The notes: a model not told the origin generated them from the letters alone. Numbered from the stretch's first letter, positions 21,730 to 29,586 are shown. The stretch: 29,600 nt of DNA from Sedimentisphaera sp050251615 (GCA_050251615.1 JBFWMM010000035.1:1-29600); one strand, 5' to 3'. Translations and numbers: made by a program.

Positions 21730-22776
21730 ATGTCTGACAGCTACTATTCTCTCGATGAGGCCTCACAGAAGCTCGGCAAGAACGCTGACGAGTTGCGCGA
21801 GCTTGCCAAAGTTAACGGCATCAGTGAACTGCGGGACGGCTCAAAAATCCTTTACAAAAAAGAAGATATCGATGCCCTTGAAGGGCAGAGCACCGGCGAT
21901 GAATCCACAACAGGTGATATCGGTTCTGCGGAAGAGTCTATCCTTGAGCTTGCCTCTCTCGATGAAGAAGACGACATTGATATTGAAATCGATGACGACA
22001 TGGAGAAGATGATTGAGCTTTCCGATGCCGACACTGCCATTGAAATGGACACACAGGACGAAACCGAATCAGGCTTCTCCGACGACAGCCTCCTCGCTCT
22101 TGCCGACACTATGGAATCAGATGCCCACAATGAGCCGGTAAAAGCACCCGAACAGGAAGAAGTTGCCATAGACGCAGATGCAGACCTTGGCTCTGCGGAA
22201 GAAGGCTCAGGCATCCTCGACCTTTCCCTCCAGGCAGACGATTCACAGCTCGGCGTTGTGCTTGACGGAATCCTGCCCTCCGGCGACGACGACTTCGGCG
22301 ACCTCGGCGATTTCGACCTCGGCTTCGACGATGCCGCAAAGCCCGCCGCAGATGAGCTTGGCGCTTCTGAACCGAAAGAAGAACCACTTGTACCGACTGA
22401 AGACGAGCTTGAATATGAAGAGCCCGAGCAGGTTGTTACGCCTCAGGCAATGCAGCCCGGAATTCCGGTAGCCGCGGCCATGGCCCGCACCGACGAAGAA
22501 GGCACGGCGTTCGGCTTTGCAATGCTTCTGCCGTTCGTGTCGGTTGTTCTGGTTACGCTGATACTGCTTAACTTATGCTACAACGGCGCCGAACCGCTCT
22601 TTATGCCGTTCGTAAGGCAGAACTTCATCTACATCACCGGCGGAATCGCCCTGCTCACGCTCATTATCAGTATTGTCGGCGCAGCAGGCGGATCGGCCAG
22701 GCCGGCGAGCGCGAAAAACGCCAAAGCAAAAAAGGGCGCCAAGCAGAAAAAGGCCAAGGGCAAAAAGAAAAAATAA
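21730..22776 (+). CDS. Membrane-tethered protein with N-terminal MerR/excisionase-type HTH and long acidic linker
   Basis: 348 aa. Residues 5-52 resemble an excisionase/MerR-type HTH (YYSLDEASQKLGKNADELRE, then LYKKEDIDALEG). Residues 53-235 are low-complexity and very acidic (EEDDIDIEIDDDMEKMIELS; DDDFGDLGDFDLGFDD). Two transmembrane helices follow at about 261-283 and 298-319. The tail 329-348 is almost only Lys, Ala, Gly and Gln. The HTH and the Lys tail should both be cytoplasmic with two helices between. This layout is unusual for a transcription factor. The HTH may instead bind a protein, or the acidic linker may mimic or compete with DNA. AGGA lies 8 nt before the ATG, and an OmpA lipoprotein follows 54 nt downstream. 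Function is unknown. Confidence 0.75.
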   Translation: MSDSYYSLDEASQKLGKNADELRELAKVNGISELRDGSKILYKKEDIDALEGQSTGDESTTGDIGSAEESILELASLDEEDDIDIEIDDDMEKMIELSDADTAIEMDTQDETESGFSDDSLLALADTMESDAHNEPVKAPEQEEVAIDADADLGSAEEGSGILDLSLQADDSQLGVVLDGILPSGDDDFGDLGDFDLGFDDAAKPAADELGASEPKEEPLVPTEDELEYEEPEQVVTPQAMQPGIPVAAAMARTDEEGTAFGFAMLLPFVSVVLVTLILLNLCYNGAEPLFMPFVRQNFIYITGGIALLTLIISIVGAAGGSARPASAKNAKAKKGAKQKKAKGKKKK

Positions 22777-22793
22777 TCGTCCCTCACGGACGA
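22777..22793 (+). other. Small hairpin between the HTH and OmpA genes
   Basis: TCGTCC and GGACGA form a 6-bp stem with a 5-nt loop, directly after the HTH-protein stop. There is no U-tract, so it is not a terminator. It may protect the 3' end or be neutral. Confidence 0.3.
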
Positions 22794-22830
22794 ATCATCC
22801 TTTAATTTGAAGTATAACGGGGTTTGATAA

Positions 22831-23607
22831 ATGAAGTACAGTTTAACAGCTCTCATTCTGACGACAGGCCTTTTGCTCAGCGGCTGTGTTTCCCAGAGCG
22901 ATTACAACGGCCTCAAAATGCAAAACGACACACAGAGCCTGCATATCAGCGAGCTTGAATCGCAGTACGGCCAGGCCAAGCTTGAGCTCGACCAGCTCAG
23001 AGAACAGCTTGAACGCGCAAACGCCCTGTCTGCGGCGGGTAAGGAAGCATCCTCAAAGGAAGTTGCGCTACTCGAAGAAGCGCTGGCAGAGAAAAACGCT
23101 CTTATAGAAAAGTTACAACAGCAGCTTCTTGCAGGCGGCGTAAAACTTCCGGCAGAGCTGAATGTTATGCTGGAGCAGTTCGCCTCTGCAAATCCCGAGA
23201 TCGTTACATTCGATCAGGAATCGGGAGTAGTTAAGTTTAAGAGCGATCTCACCTTCGCGCCGGGCAGTGATTCGCTCAGCACAGACGCTCAGAAAGCCAT
23301 CGCGGCTCTCTGCGAGATTATGAACTCGCAATACGGCCAGCAGTTTGATATGATCATTGCCGGCCACACAGACGACATGAAGATCTCCAAGCCTTCCACA
23401 AGACAAGCGCACCCGACCAACTGGCACCTTTCCGCTCACAGAGCGATCAGCGTGCTGGAATATATGACGAGCAAAGAGCTCAAGCCCGAAAGGCTCAGCA
23501 TACGCGGCTTCGGTCAGTTCCGCCCTGTTGCTCCCAATGCGGCCAACAACAAAGGCAACGTAATGAACAGAAGAGTAGAGATCTTTATCGTACCTCGAGG
23601 CGCATAA
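22831..23607 (+). CDS. OmpA-family peptidoglycan-binding lipoprotein with coiled coil
   Basis: 258 aa. A lipoprotein signal ends LLLSGC (Cys19). Residues 30-105 are a coiled coil rich in Leu, Glu and Gln (LHISELESQYGQAKLELDQL). Residues 130-256 are an OmpA/MotB C-terminal domain: KFKSDLTFAPGSDSLS, AGHTDDMKI, NWHLSAHRAISVLEYM, RLSIRGFGQFRP and MNRRVEIFI. This domain binds the diaminopimelate stem of peptidoglycan, so the protein should tie the outer membrane to the wall, with the coil as spacer. It is larger than Pal and has no tol genes around it. It follows the membrane HTH gene in the same direction and ends at a strong terminator. Confidence 0.88.
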   Translation: MKYSLTALILTTGLLLSGCVSQSDYNGLKMQNDTQSLHISELESQYGQAKLELDQLREQLERANALSAAGKEASSKEVALLEEALAEKNALIEKLQQQLLAGGVKLPAELNVMLEQFASANPEIVTFDQESGVVKFKSDLTFAPGSDSLSTDAQKAIAALCEIMNSQYGQQFDMIIAGHTDDMKISKPSTRQAHPTNWHLSAHRAISVLEYMTSKELKPERLSIRGFGQFRPVAPNAANNKGNVMNRRVEIFIVPRGA

Positions 23608-23632
23608 GATTAATTTGACATCCGAAAAGACA

Positions 23633-23667
23633 AACAGGCACGGCGTAAAAACCGCGCCTGTTTTTTT
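23633..23667 (+). terminator. Rho-independent terminator of the HTH/OmpA operon
   Basis: AACAGGC-A-CGG pairs with CCG-C-GCCTGTT around an 8-nt loop, followed by seven T. It lies 26 nt after the OmpA stop. Confidence 0.8.
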
Positions 23668-23671
23668 ATGC

Positions 23672-23691
23672 CGCCGGCATTAACGCCGGCG
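23672..23691. other. Second GC-rich hairpin behind the terminator
   Basis: CGCCGGC and GCCGGCG are perfect arms around ATTAAC, followed by AGTATTTTT. It is probably a back-up terminator. The remaining spacer to 23882 holds nothing I recognise, and no clear terminator for the minus-strand operon ending at 23883. Confidence 0.4.
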
Positions 23692-23882
23692 AGTATTTTT
23701 CCGCGCCTTTTTCTATACAAAAGCTCAGCGTCGAACGTAAGCTCGGTGTAAACCGTACTTCAAAAAAACGATAATCCACTCCTCGCCATTCAATGTGACG
23801 GGGAGGGGAAAGCAGGGGTTTGAATTCGATCCCGGGGCTTCTGCTTCCGAGCTATTGAAGGAATGAGCAACAATCTCCAAAT

Positions 23883-24185
23883 TCACCCTGCGGCCTTCTG
23901 CTTCGCCTTTCGGATAATCATGAGATTTCTGATATATACCACATTGTTGAAGAGGTAGCCGAGAATGAAAATCGGGTCTTTGCGGCCTGCGAAGGCGTAT
24001 ATGAGAAGGCCTGTGCCGCCGATGATTGAGAGGTACCAGAAAGAGACCGGTACCACGGATTCCTTGCGCTTCTCAGAAGCAATCCACTGCACCGCAAAGC
24101 GCGATGCAAAGCACATCTGCGCTATAAAGCCAAGCAGAGCCCAGCCGTCACACTTGGCCCATATCTCACTGAATATTTGACTCAT
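23883..24185 (-). CDS. Lipid A biosynthesis N-terminal (LABN) domain membrane protein
   Basis: 100 aa from the ATG at 24185, which has GGAG 5 nt ahead; an ATG 24 nt upstream has no SD. Three hydrophobic segments span most of the protein. The LABN family pattern is clear: LLGFIAQMCFASRFAVQWIA, SEKRKESVVPVSFWYLSIIG and GYLFNNVVYIRNLMII. Small LABN proteins sit in operons for decorating lipid A or lipid-linked sugars; the biochemical role is not settled. It overlaps the upstream glycosyltransferase by 20 nt and is the last of four overlapping genes. Confidence 0.88.
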   Translation of the reverse strand: MSQIFSEIWAKCDGWALLGFIAQMCFASRFAVQWIASEKRKESVVPVSFWYLSIIGGTGLLIYAFAGRKDPIFILGYLFNNVVYIRNLMIIRKAKQKAAG

Positions 24186-24912
24186 CTCTGCTCCATTCTG
24201 TTGCTTCATACTTGAAATACCTGCTCTGCATCCACCTTATCGCGAAGGTGTCGCGCAGTGCCCTGAACGCGCGGTTGCCCACGCCATACTTGCTCTCTCC
24301 TGCCACTCTCGGCCTGTGCCTCACGGGCACCTCCTTCACTCTATACCCCTCCAGCTTCACGAGCGTGGGGATAAATCGGTGCAGCCCCGTAAAGAAGCGT
24401 ATATCGCGCACGCACTGCGCCCTGAACACCTTCAGCCCGCAGGCGGAATCATGAATGCTTTCGTGTGTCAGCGCGTTGCGCACGCCGTTTGCGATGCGCG
24501 TGCTGAGCAGTTTGACAGGCGGGTCGTTTCTTTCCTTTCGCCAGCCGTTGACCATATCGCACTCACCGCGCTCGATATAGCCGAGCATATCGGGGATGCT
24601 TGCGGGGTCGTTCTGCAGATCGGAATCAACCATTGCGATAATCTCACCGCGCGCCGCTTTAATACCAGCCGCAACTCCCGCGCTCTGGCCTGTATTCTTC
24701 GCAAAGCAGACAACTCGAAGCTCGGTTATTTCCTCAAATACCGGAGCAAGCACTTCAAGCTGGTCGTCTGTGCTGCCGTCATCCACGACAATAATCTCAA
24801 AAGGCTTTCCAAGCCCTGCGCAAACGCTATACACTTCACGTACAAACTGTTCAATGTTGTCCCGCTCGTTGTATGCAGGCGCTATTACCGACAGATATAT
24901 CTTATCGCTCAT
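24166..24912 (-). CDS. Family 2 glycosyltransferase, polyprenyl-phosphate sugar transferase (DPM1/ArnC-like)
   Basis: 248 aa with a GT-A fold. The start is LSVIAPAYNERDNIEQFV, followed by IIVVDDGSTDD, AKNTGQSAGVAAGIKAARGE and the metal-binding AMVDSDLQNDP. HRFIPTLVKLEGYRVKEVPV and HRPRVAGESKYG are the typical end of the dolichol/undecaprenyl-phosphate mannosyl- or glucosyltransferase group. There are no C-terminal membrane helices, so it is the short DPM1-like form. It probably moves a sugar from a nucleotide donor to undecaprenyl phosphate, giving the donor used by the ArnT-like enzyme of the same operon. It overlaps the PAP2 gene by 11 nt. Confidence 0.92.
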   Translation of the reverse strand: MSDKIYLSVIAPAYNERDNIEQFVREVYSVCAGLGKPFEIIVVDDGSTDDQLEVLAPVFEEITELRVVCFAKNTGQSAGVAAGIKAARGEIIAMVDSDLQNDPASIPDMLGYIERGECDMVNGWRKERNDPPVKLLSTRIANGVRNALTHESIHDSACGLKVFRAQCVRDIRFFTGLHRFIPTLVKLEGYRVKEVPVRHRPRVAGESKYGVGNRAFRALRDTFAIRWMQSRYFKYEATEWSRDESNIQ

Positions 24913-25699
24913 ATCTTTTTTTTCTTCTAAAACGGAAGTAATTCACACAAAACACCACCAGTACAATCGGCCAGTACGGCATAAGGAACCGAAATATAGA
25001 GCTTGAACCCTCTGTAAGAGATGCCAGAAACGGCAACAGCACAATCAGAGCGATTGTTACCATACGCCAGGGCCGAGACAGATACTGCTCAGGGTACAGG
25101 TTCGGGTGGTTCTCAACTATATAGACGGCTATAAAGCCAGCAATTATCCCGACTGCCACCCCCGCGAACACGTCCGATGGATAATGCCGCAGATCCACAA
25201 CCCTCATCACGCCCACACCCGCCGCCGGCAAGACCAGCAGCGCCAGCCGCCAACCTCTCATAAGAATAAGCGCAGTAACTGCGGCGAATATGCTGGCGGT
25301 ATCGCCGGAGGGAAAAGACGAATTTGATCGCGGAATCTGCTCCGGCTCCATTCCTTGAGAAATATAAACCATCTGCTGCGGCCGTATCCTGTTTACACTC
25401 ATCTTTACCCCCACCACCATCGGCAACACCACCACCAGCGCAACGAGCCCCGCAAGCACCGGCTCAACCCGCCGGCATGTCAGTAGCCAGAGTAGCATCA
25501 GCCACACGGGAACCCACGTTTTGCCGAACTGCTTGAAACCCTCCATCCATACCGTCCGGCTGAAGCTCGTATCGGAAGAGGCGAAGTACTCGCGCACCCT
25601 AACATCATAGAGCGCCATACTGGCAAATGAACAAATTAGAAGCACCGCCGCAAGAACAGCGATAACAATGGCGCGTTTTTTCTCAATTGTCCTGAGCAT
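24902..25699 (-). CDS. PAP2-family membrane phosphatase
   Basis: 265 aa from the ATG at 25699 with AAAGG 5 nt ahead; the longer frame upstream is non-family and antisense-like. About six transmembrane helices. The PAP2 motifs are KMSVNRIRP (Lys99, Arg106), FPSGD (130-133) and RVVDLRHYPSD (Arg166, His172, Asp176). The usual PSGH is PSGD here, so the His that protonates the leaving group is replaced by Asp. The nucleophile-side His172 with Asp176 is kept. Likely substrates are undecaprenyl pyrophosphate or the lipid A 1-phosphate (PgpB/LpxE-like). It overlaps the ArnT-like gene by 17 nt and the glycosyltransferase by 11 nt, so translation is coupled. Confidence 0.85.
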   Translation of the reverse strand: MLRTIEKKRAIVIAVLAAVLLICSFASMALYDVRVREYFASSDTSFSRTVWMEGFKQFGKTWVPVWLMLLWLLTCRRVEPVLAGLVALVVVLPMVVGVKMSVNRIRPQQMVYISQGMEPEQIPRSNSSFPSGDTASIFAAVTALILMRGWRLALLVLPAAGVGVMRVVDLRHYPSDVFAGVAVGIIAGFIAVYIVENHPNLYPEQYLSRPWRMVTIALIVLLPFLASLTEGSSSIFRFLMPYWPIVLVVFCVNYFRFRRKKRYER

Positions 25700-27326
25700 A
25701 AGCCTTTCTCTTTTCCAGTGCATAAACCATCTGATACTTTCCTTTTGTGTAGTTGAAGCCATATACATTGCAAAGCTCGCGCACGCCATCGGGGAGCTGC
25801 TCGGGAAGATACTTCTGATCAACGATGAATACGCCATCATCCACGCCGGCAAACCAGCTCTGCATATCAGCCGCGTCCAAAGACTCAATCGGTCTGCCAA
25901 GGTAGAAGTTAACCGACGGCTCGCTGTAGCCCTGCGAGCAGATTCTTGTTTCTGCTCTCAGTTCAGGGAGAATCGCATCAGTCAGACGCGGCGTAATCTT
26001 GACCCGCTCAATATCGGGTAAAAGAAAAATCGCAAAAAAAAACATAAACACCGCCAGACCGCGAACGAGAACCCGCGTGCTCTCCAACGGCTTCTCCTTG
26101 AGCTGAAGCTTGTTGGCAAGCGAGCCTGTTACCAGAAGCACCACCCCGCACACTATCGGCCAGACGGAATTAAAATCGGCCTTGCGGAAGTAATATACCA
26201 TCGCAAGGCAACCGAGAGCCGCGGCGGTGTTGATGATGCCGTAAAACCAGATTCCGCCGCGAAGCAGGTGCCTGTCGAGATTGGACAGCTCACTTGCTTT
26301 GCCGGTGAGAAAGGCTGCGGTGAGTATGGCGAACGCCGGCCAAGTGAGGATGATATAATGCGGAAGCTTCGTTGCGACGCAGGTAAGAATGGCGATTACG
26401 GGAAGCGCCCAGCCGAGCAGAATCGTGCGGCCGTTCGCGCCGAGCCTGCCGCCAAAAGCCGTGGTTACGGCCGCGCCGATATGCAGAGACCAGGGATAGA
26501 AGCCGAATATCACGGCGAAGATGTAGTAAGGCAAAAAGAGGATAAAGTTGCCACCGTGGCTCTCCATAGCGCTTGTACTGCGCTCAATAACATGCTTGCC
26601 GATACCAAGGCGGAAAAATTCGCCCGCTGTGGCGTTGTTGGCGGGGATTGCCCAGATCAGGAACAGCCCTGCACCGATAATGGCAGCGCCAAATGCACGG
26701 GGCAGTATTTTACCAACGCTGACCTCGTGGCGCCTGATGAGGGATGTTACCAGAATAACGGCAAGAGGCAAAAGCCCCACAGGCCCTTTCGCAAGCAGAG
26801 CAAGGCCGAACGCACCACCCATAAGCATCGTAGTGCTAAAAGATAGCCGCCCTGCCTTGAGAGCGCGGAAGAAGAGGTATAAGACAGCCAGCATGCAAGG
26901 CAAAAGCACCGAATCCGCCGTGGCGAATGTGCCGAGCATAAAAACGAGCAGAGTGCTGGAGACTATCCCCATCGCGAGCATACCCGTTCGGCTGTCGTAG
27001 AGCAACCGCCCTGTACGGTATGTGAGGAAGGCTGTCAGGGCCGTGCCGATGGCACCCCAGAACCGGCAAGCGAAGGCCGTGGCGCCGAAGAGGCGAATCG
27101 GCAGGCTCATCAGCCAATATATCAGCACCGGCTTATCGGGGCGCAGCTCGCCGTTGAATGTCGGGTAGAGGTAGTTGCCAGATTCCACCATCTCCACCGC
27201 CGCCCGCGAGAAACGCGGCTCGTCTCTGTCCCAGAGCGTGCTACGGCTCGCTATGAACATATAACACGCGGCCACCAGAAGCGAGATCAGCAACGCGCGA
27301 ATTGTATCTTTGTCAATTTGCTTCAA
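25683..27326 (-). CDS. ArnT/PMT-like GT39-type glycosyltransferase, polytopic
   Basis: 547 aa from TTG at 27326. The next in-frame Met is inside the first helix, and AAGGGAA lies about 11 nt ahead of the TTG. The N-terminal loop after the first helix has the GT-C signature WDRDEPRFSRAAVEM with Asp-Glu, followed by FNGELRPDKPVLIYWLMSL. About 11-12 membrane helices follow, and FATADSVLLPCMLAVLYLFF and ALLAKGPVGLLP are typical of ArnT-like enzymes. The C-terminal 110 residues are a soluble periplasmic domain. It should transfer a sugar from an undecaprenyl-phosphate carrier to lipid A or another acceptor. It leads the four-gene operon whose second-to-last enzyme could make the donor. Confidence 0.92.
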   Translation of the reverse strand: MKQIDKDTIRALLISLLVAACYMFIASRSTLWDRDEPRFSRAAVEMVESGNYLYPTFNGELRPDKPVLIYWLMSLPIRLFGATAFACRFWGAIGTALTAFLTYRTGRLLYDSRTGMLAMGIVSSTLLVFMLGTFATADSVLLPCMLAVLYLFFRALKAGRLSFSTTMLMGGAFGLALLAKGPVGLLPLAVILVTSLIRRHEVSVGKILPRAFGAAIIGAGLFLIWAIPANNATAGEFFRLGIGKHVIERSTSAMESHGGNFILFLPYYIFAVIFGFYPWSLHIGAAVTTAFGGRLGANGRTILLGWALPVIAILTCVATKLPHYIILTWPAFAILTAAFLTGKASELSNLDRHLLRGGIWFYGIINTAAALGCLAMVYYFRKADFNSVWPIVCGVVLLVTGSLANKLQLKEKPLESTRVLVRGLAVFMFFFAIFLLPDIERVKITPRLTDAILPELRAETRICSQGYSEPSVNFYLGRPIESLDAADMQSWFAGVDDGVFIVDQKYLPEQLPDGVRELCNVYGFNYTKGKYQMVYALEKRKAYAQDN

Positions 27327-27367
27327 TTATATTATTCCCTTGCAATTTACTTCTACGCAACCCAGTT

Positions 27368-27396
27368 ATTATATCAGAATAGCGATGATGATACAA
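27368..27396 (-). promoter_or_regulatory. Sigma70 promoter of the ArnT-like operon
   Basis: Reading leftwards, TTGTAT (27396-27391) and TATAAT (27373-27368) are 17 bp apart, with a start near 27361 and a leader of about 35 nt. Confidence 0.55.
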
Positions 27397-27515
27397 TGGA
27401 TTGTGAGCAGTTTGTGAGCGTTTTTGCTCTCACGGCTCAGCCTCTCAGAGAAAGACGTCGCACCGTCGGGGCGTGAAGTTTTTTTCTTTTTTTGCCGGCC
27501 GCCGGCAAAAACATA

Positions 27516-27543
27516 TTGACACAATCGCCGGCTTTCGTATCAT
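27516..27543 (+). promoter_or_regulatory. Promoter of tRNA-Val
   Basis: TTGACA and TATCAT are 16 bp apart, with a start near 27550, 11 nt before the mature tRNA 5' end. Confidence 0.6.
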
Positions 27544-27560
27544 TACCGGCTCACCCGAAA

Positions 27561-27634
27561 GGGCTGTTAGCTCAGTTGGCTAGAGCACCTGCCTTACAAG
27601 CAGGGGGTCACAGGTTCGAGTCCTGTACGGCCCA
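27561..27634 (+). tRNA. tRNA-Val(TAC)
   Basis: A complete 74-nt cloverleaf. The acceptor stem is GGGCTGT with ACGGCCC (one G-T pair). The D arm is GCTC/GAGC with loop AGTTGGCTA. The anticodon stem is CCTGC/GCAGG with loop CTTACAA, anticodon TAC for valine. The variable loop is GGGTC. The T arm is ACAGG/CCTGT with loop TTCGAGT. The discriminator is A. CCA is not encoded: the sequence continues TTTT. Confidence 0.95.
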
Positions 27635-27638
27635 TTTT

Positions 27639-27676
27639 GCCGCTTTTTGCACTTCGTTGCAGGGAGCGGCTTTTTT
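27639..27676 (+). terminator. Rho-independent terminator of tRNA-Val
   Basis: GCCGCT and AGCGGC close a hairpin with an inner TGCA/TGCA pairing, followed by six T. It begins 5 nt after the tRNA. Confidence 0.65.
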
Positions 27677-27839
27677 GTTGCAAACAGCTGCAAATAAAGC
27701 GCTTATATCGCCTCTATCAGGGGTGGTTTCAGGGGTAAGCTGCGAGCTGTTTCTATCGCTTTCCACGCCTCGGGGGGTACATTTCGGGGTACATATTTCA
27801 GCGGTGTTTGCGGAATTCATTTTCATCGCCGCTACGCCG

Positions 27840-27867
27840 TTGTAAATGCTTTGTCCTGCTATATAAT
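27840..27867 (+). promoter_or_regulatory. Sigma70 promoter of the sulfatase gene
   Basis: TTGTAA and TATAAT are 16 bp apart, with a start near 27874, 42 nt before the chosen ATG at 27916. Confidence 0.5.
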
Positions 27868-27915
27868 ACTGCTGTAATATCAAGATGGCAATGTGCTTAT
27901 CAAACGGGGTATCAG

Positions 27916-29490
27916 ATGTTGGACAGTCAAGAATGCATGCGGGAATTATTTGCAGCGGCGGAAAACAGCGGAATCAGTACGCTTTTTCGAAACCCATGCA
28001 ACAGGCGTGATTTCCTGAAGCAAAGCGCCTTGATGGTGTTTTCGGCAGGGCTTGCAGGCTGCGCAGGCGAGCAACATATAGGCGACGCTCGCGGTAGCGG
28101 CCTGCCGAACATTGTCTATATCCTCGCCGATGACCTCGGCTACGGGGACGTATCCTGCCTCAATGAAGATTCCAGGCTCCATACCTCCCGCATCGATTCG
28201 CTCGCCGCGGCCGGCATGCGCTTTACAGACGCACACTCCGGCTCGGCCGTATGCACGCCCACGAGATACGGCATCCTCACAGGACGGTACGCCTGGCGAA
28301 GCCGCCTGAAAAAGGGCGTGCTCGGCGGCTACTCCCCCCACCTGATCGAAGAGGGCCGCACGACCTGCGCATCCCTGCTCAAGCGCCGCGGCTATCACTG
28401 CGCCTGTATCGGGAAATGGCATCTGGGCTGGGACTGGGCAAAAAGCGGCAGCCGTGAGAGCGATGTTGATTTCACAAAACCCGTAACGCACGGCCCGCGC
28501 TCGAACGGCTTCGATTACAGCTTCTGCATACCTGCATCTGCGGATATAGGGCCGTATGTCTATGTGGAAAACGATATGCCGACCGCCCTGCCCACAGAAA
28601 AGATTGAGCGCAGCAAGGGCAAGCAGCTTATGTGGGAGGGCGTAAAAGCGCCGGACCTGCAACCCGAAGAATTGCTCAGCCGCTTCACACGGAAAGCCGT
28701 CTCCTACATCAACGTGCGCGCGAAAGACAATGGCACACCGTTCTTTCTGTACTTCCCGATGACCGCGCCGCATACTCCGATTTTACCAGCGAAGGAGTTT
28801 CTCGGCAAGAGCGGCACAAACGAATACGGCGACTTCGTCCTGCAGGTTGATGATTGTGTGGGGCAGGTGCTTGATGCGCTTGAGCGCGGCGGACTCTCCC
28901 GTAACACGCTCGTTTTCTTTACCAGCGACAACGGATGCGCGCCTATGGCCGATTTTGATGAACTCGCGGAGTTCGGGCACGACCCGAGTTATGTGTTCAG
29001 GGGCGCCAAGGCCGACATCTACGAAGGCGGACACAGAATACCCTTTATCGCACGCTGGCCCGGAGTGGTGAGGCGCGGGGAAGTAAGCGGCGATACAATC
29101 TGCCTCACAGACCTGCTCCGCACGCTTGCCGACATCACAGGAGAGAAGCTTGCCCCTGACGAGGGCGAGGACAGCGTAAGCATCATGCCGGCCCTAACGG
29201 GCAAGGTAGGAAGGCCGCTGCGCGAGGCGATCGTGCATCACTCAAACAATGGCTCGTTTTCGATAAGACAAGGCAAATGGAAGCTGGAGCTTTGTGCAGG
29301 TTCCGGCGGCTGGAGCTCGCCGCGCCCGGGCTCGGATGCCGAGGCGGCTCTGCCCCCTGTTCAGCTGTACGACCTCAGCAAAGACATCTCCGAACAGATT
29401 AACTTGCAAGACAAGCATCCAGACGTTGTGAGGCGGCTCAGCGCCCTGCTGCAACAATACAAAGACAGCGGGAGAAGCGTCCCGCTTTGA
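27916..29490 (+). CDS. Tat-exported arylsulfatase-type sulfatase (family S1)
   Basis: 524 aa from the ATG at 27916, which has GGGG 7 nt ahead; the frame upstream of it crosses the promoter. The N-terminus has a Tat signal, NRRDFLKQSALMVFSAG, ending in a lipobox-like LAGC (Cys49), so it is exported folded and may be lipid-anchored. The sulfatase domain starts NIVYILADDLGYGD with metal ligands Asp72-Asp73. The active-site motif is CTPTRYGILTGRY (Cys113, Arg117); the Cys must be converted to formylglycine by a maturase not found here. GKWHLG, PHTPILP and FFTSDNGCAP are further family motifs. The sequence around the active site resembles the S1_15 type. It probably removes sulfate esters from marine or mucin-type polysaccharides. 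No partner glycosidase is adjacent. Confidence 0.92.
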   Translation: MLDSQECMRELFAAAENSGISTLFRNPCNRRDFLKQSALMVFSAGLAGCAGEQHIGDARGSGLPNIVYILADDLGYGDVSCLNEDSRLHTSRIDSLAAAGMRFTDAHSGSAVCTPTRYGILTGRYAWRSRLKKGVLGGYSPHLIEEGRTTCASLLKRRGYHCACIGKWHLGWDWAKSGSRESDVDFTKPVTHGPRSNGFDYSFCIPASADIGPYVYVENDMPTALPTEKIERSKGKQLMWEGVKAPDLQPEELLSRFTRKAVSYINVRAKDNGTPFFLYFPMTAPHTPILPAKEFLGKSGTNEYGDFVLQVDDCVGQVLDALERGGLSRNTLVFFTSDNGCAPMADFDELAEFGHDPSYVFRGAKADIYEGGHRIPFIARWPGVVRRGEVSGDTICLTDLLRTLADITGEKLAPDEGEDSVSIMPALTGKVGRPLREAIVHHSNNGSFSIRQGKWKLELCAGSGGWSSPRPGSDAEAALPPVQLYDLSKDISEQINLQDKHPDVVRRLSALLQQYKDSGRSVPL

Positions 29491-29552
29491 AGCAAGTTGC
29501 TAAAAAAACGGACAGAGGCGGAGAGAGTACAATCCAAGCAAAGCATTACTAC

Positions 29553-29586
29553 TTTAACCGCAAAGCGCCCGAAAGCCGCGAAGGGA
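29553..29586. repeat. Degenerate CCGCAAAG-type dispersed repeat
   Basis: TTTAACCGCAAAGCGCCCG continues with AAAGCCGCGAAGGGA. Words of the type ACCGCAAAGGCGCAAAG are widespread intergenic repeats in many bacteria. No start codon with SD for a further gene is visible in 29491-29600, and no terminator was seen after the sulfatase. Confidence 0.35.

Larger units (their letters stand above)
27608..27883 (-). pseudogene. Antisense frame resembling the C-terminal end of a tRNA-targeting integrase
   Basis: A 91-codon minus-strand frame covers the whole gap between the sulfatase start and the tRNA and ends inside the T arm as WAVQDSNL. Low-complexity charged tails such as CTPKCTPRGVESDRNSSQLT, running antisense into a tRNA, are typical of the last residues of tyrosine integrases whose element uses the tRNA 3' end as att site. 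No catalytic HxxR or Tyr motif is present, so at most this is a scar left after loss of an element. It overlaps the tRNA terminator and the sulfatase promoter. It may be a chance frame. Confidence 0.35.

Noticed and set aside
27489..27511. TTTTTGCCGG/CCGGCAAAAA inverted repeat as a terminator
   Set aside because: Neither strand has a T-tract after the stem, and it sits upstream of both neighbouring genes. It is probably just an inverted repeat near the tRNA promoter.
27946..28773. Minus-strand frame of 275 codons
   Set aside because: It is antisense to the sulfatase, whose motifs are complete. The frame is a composition shadow.
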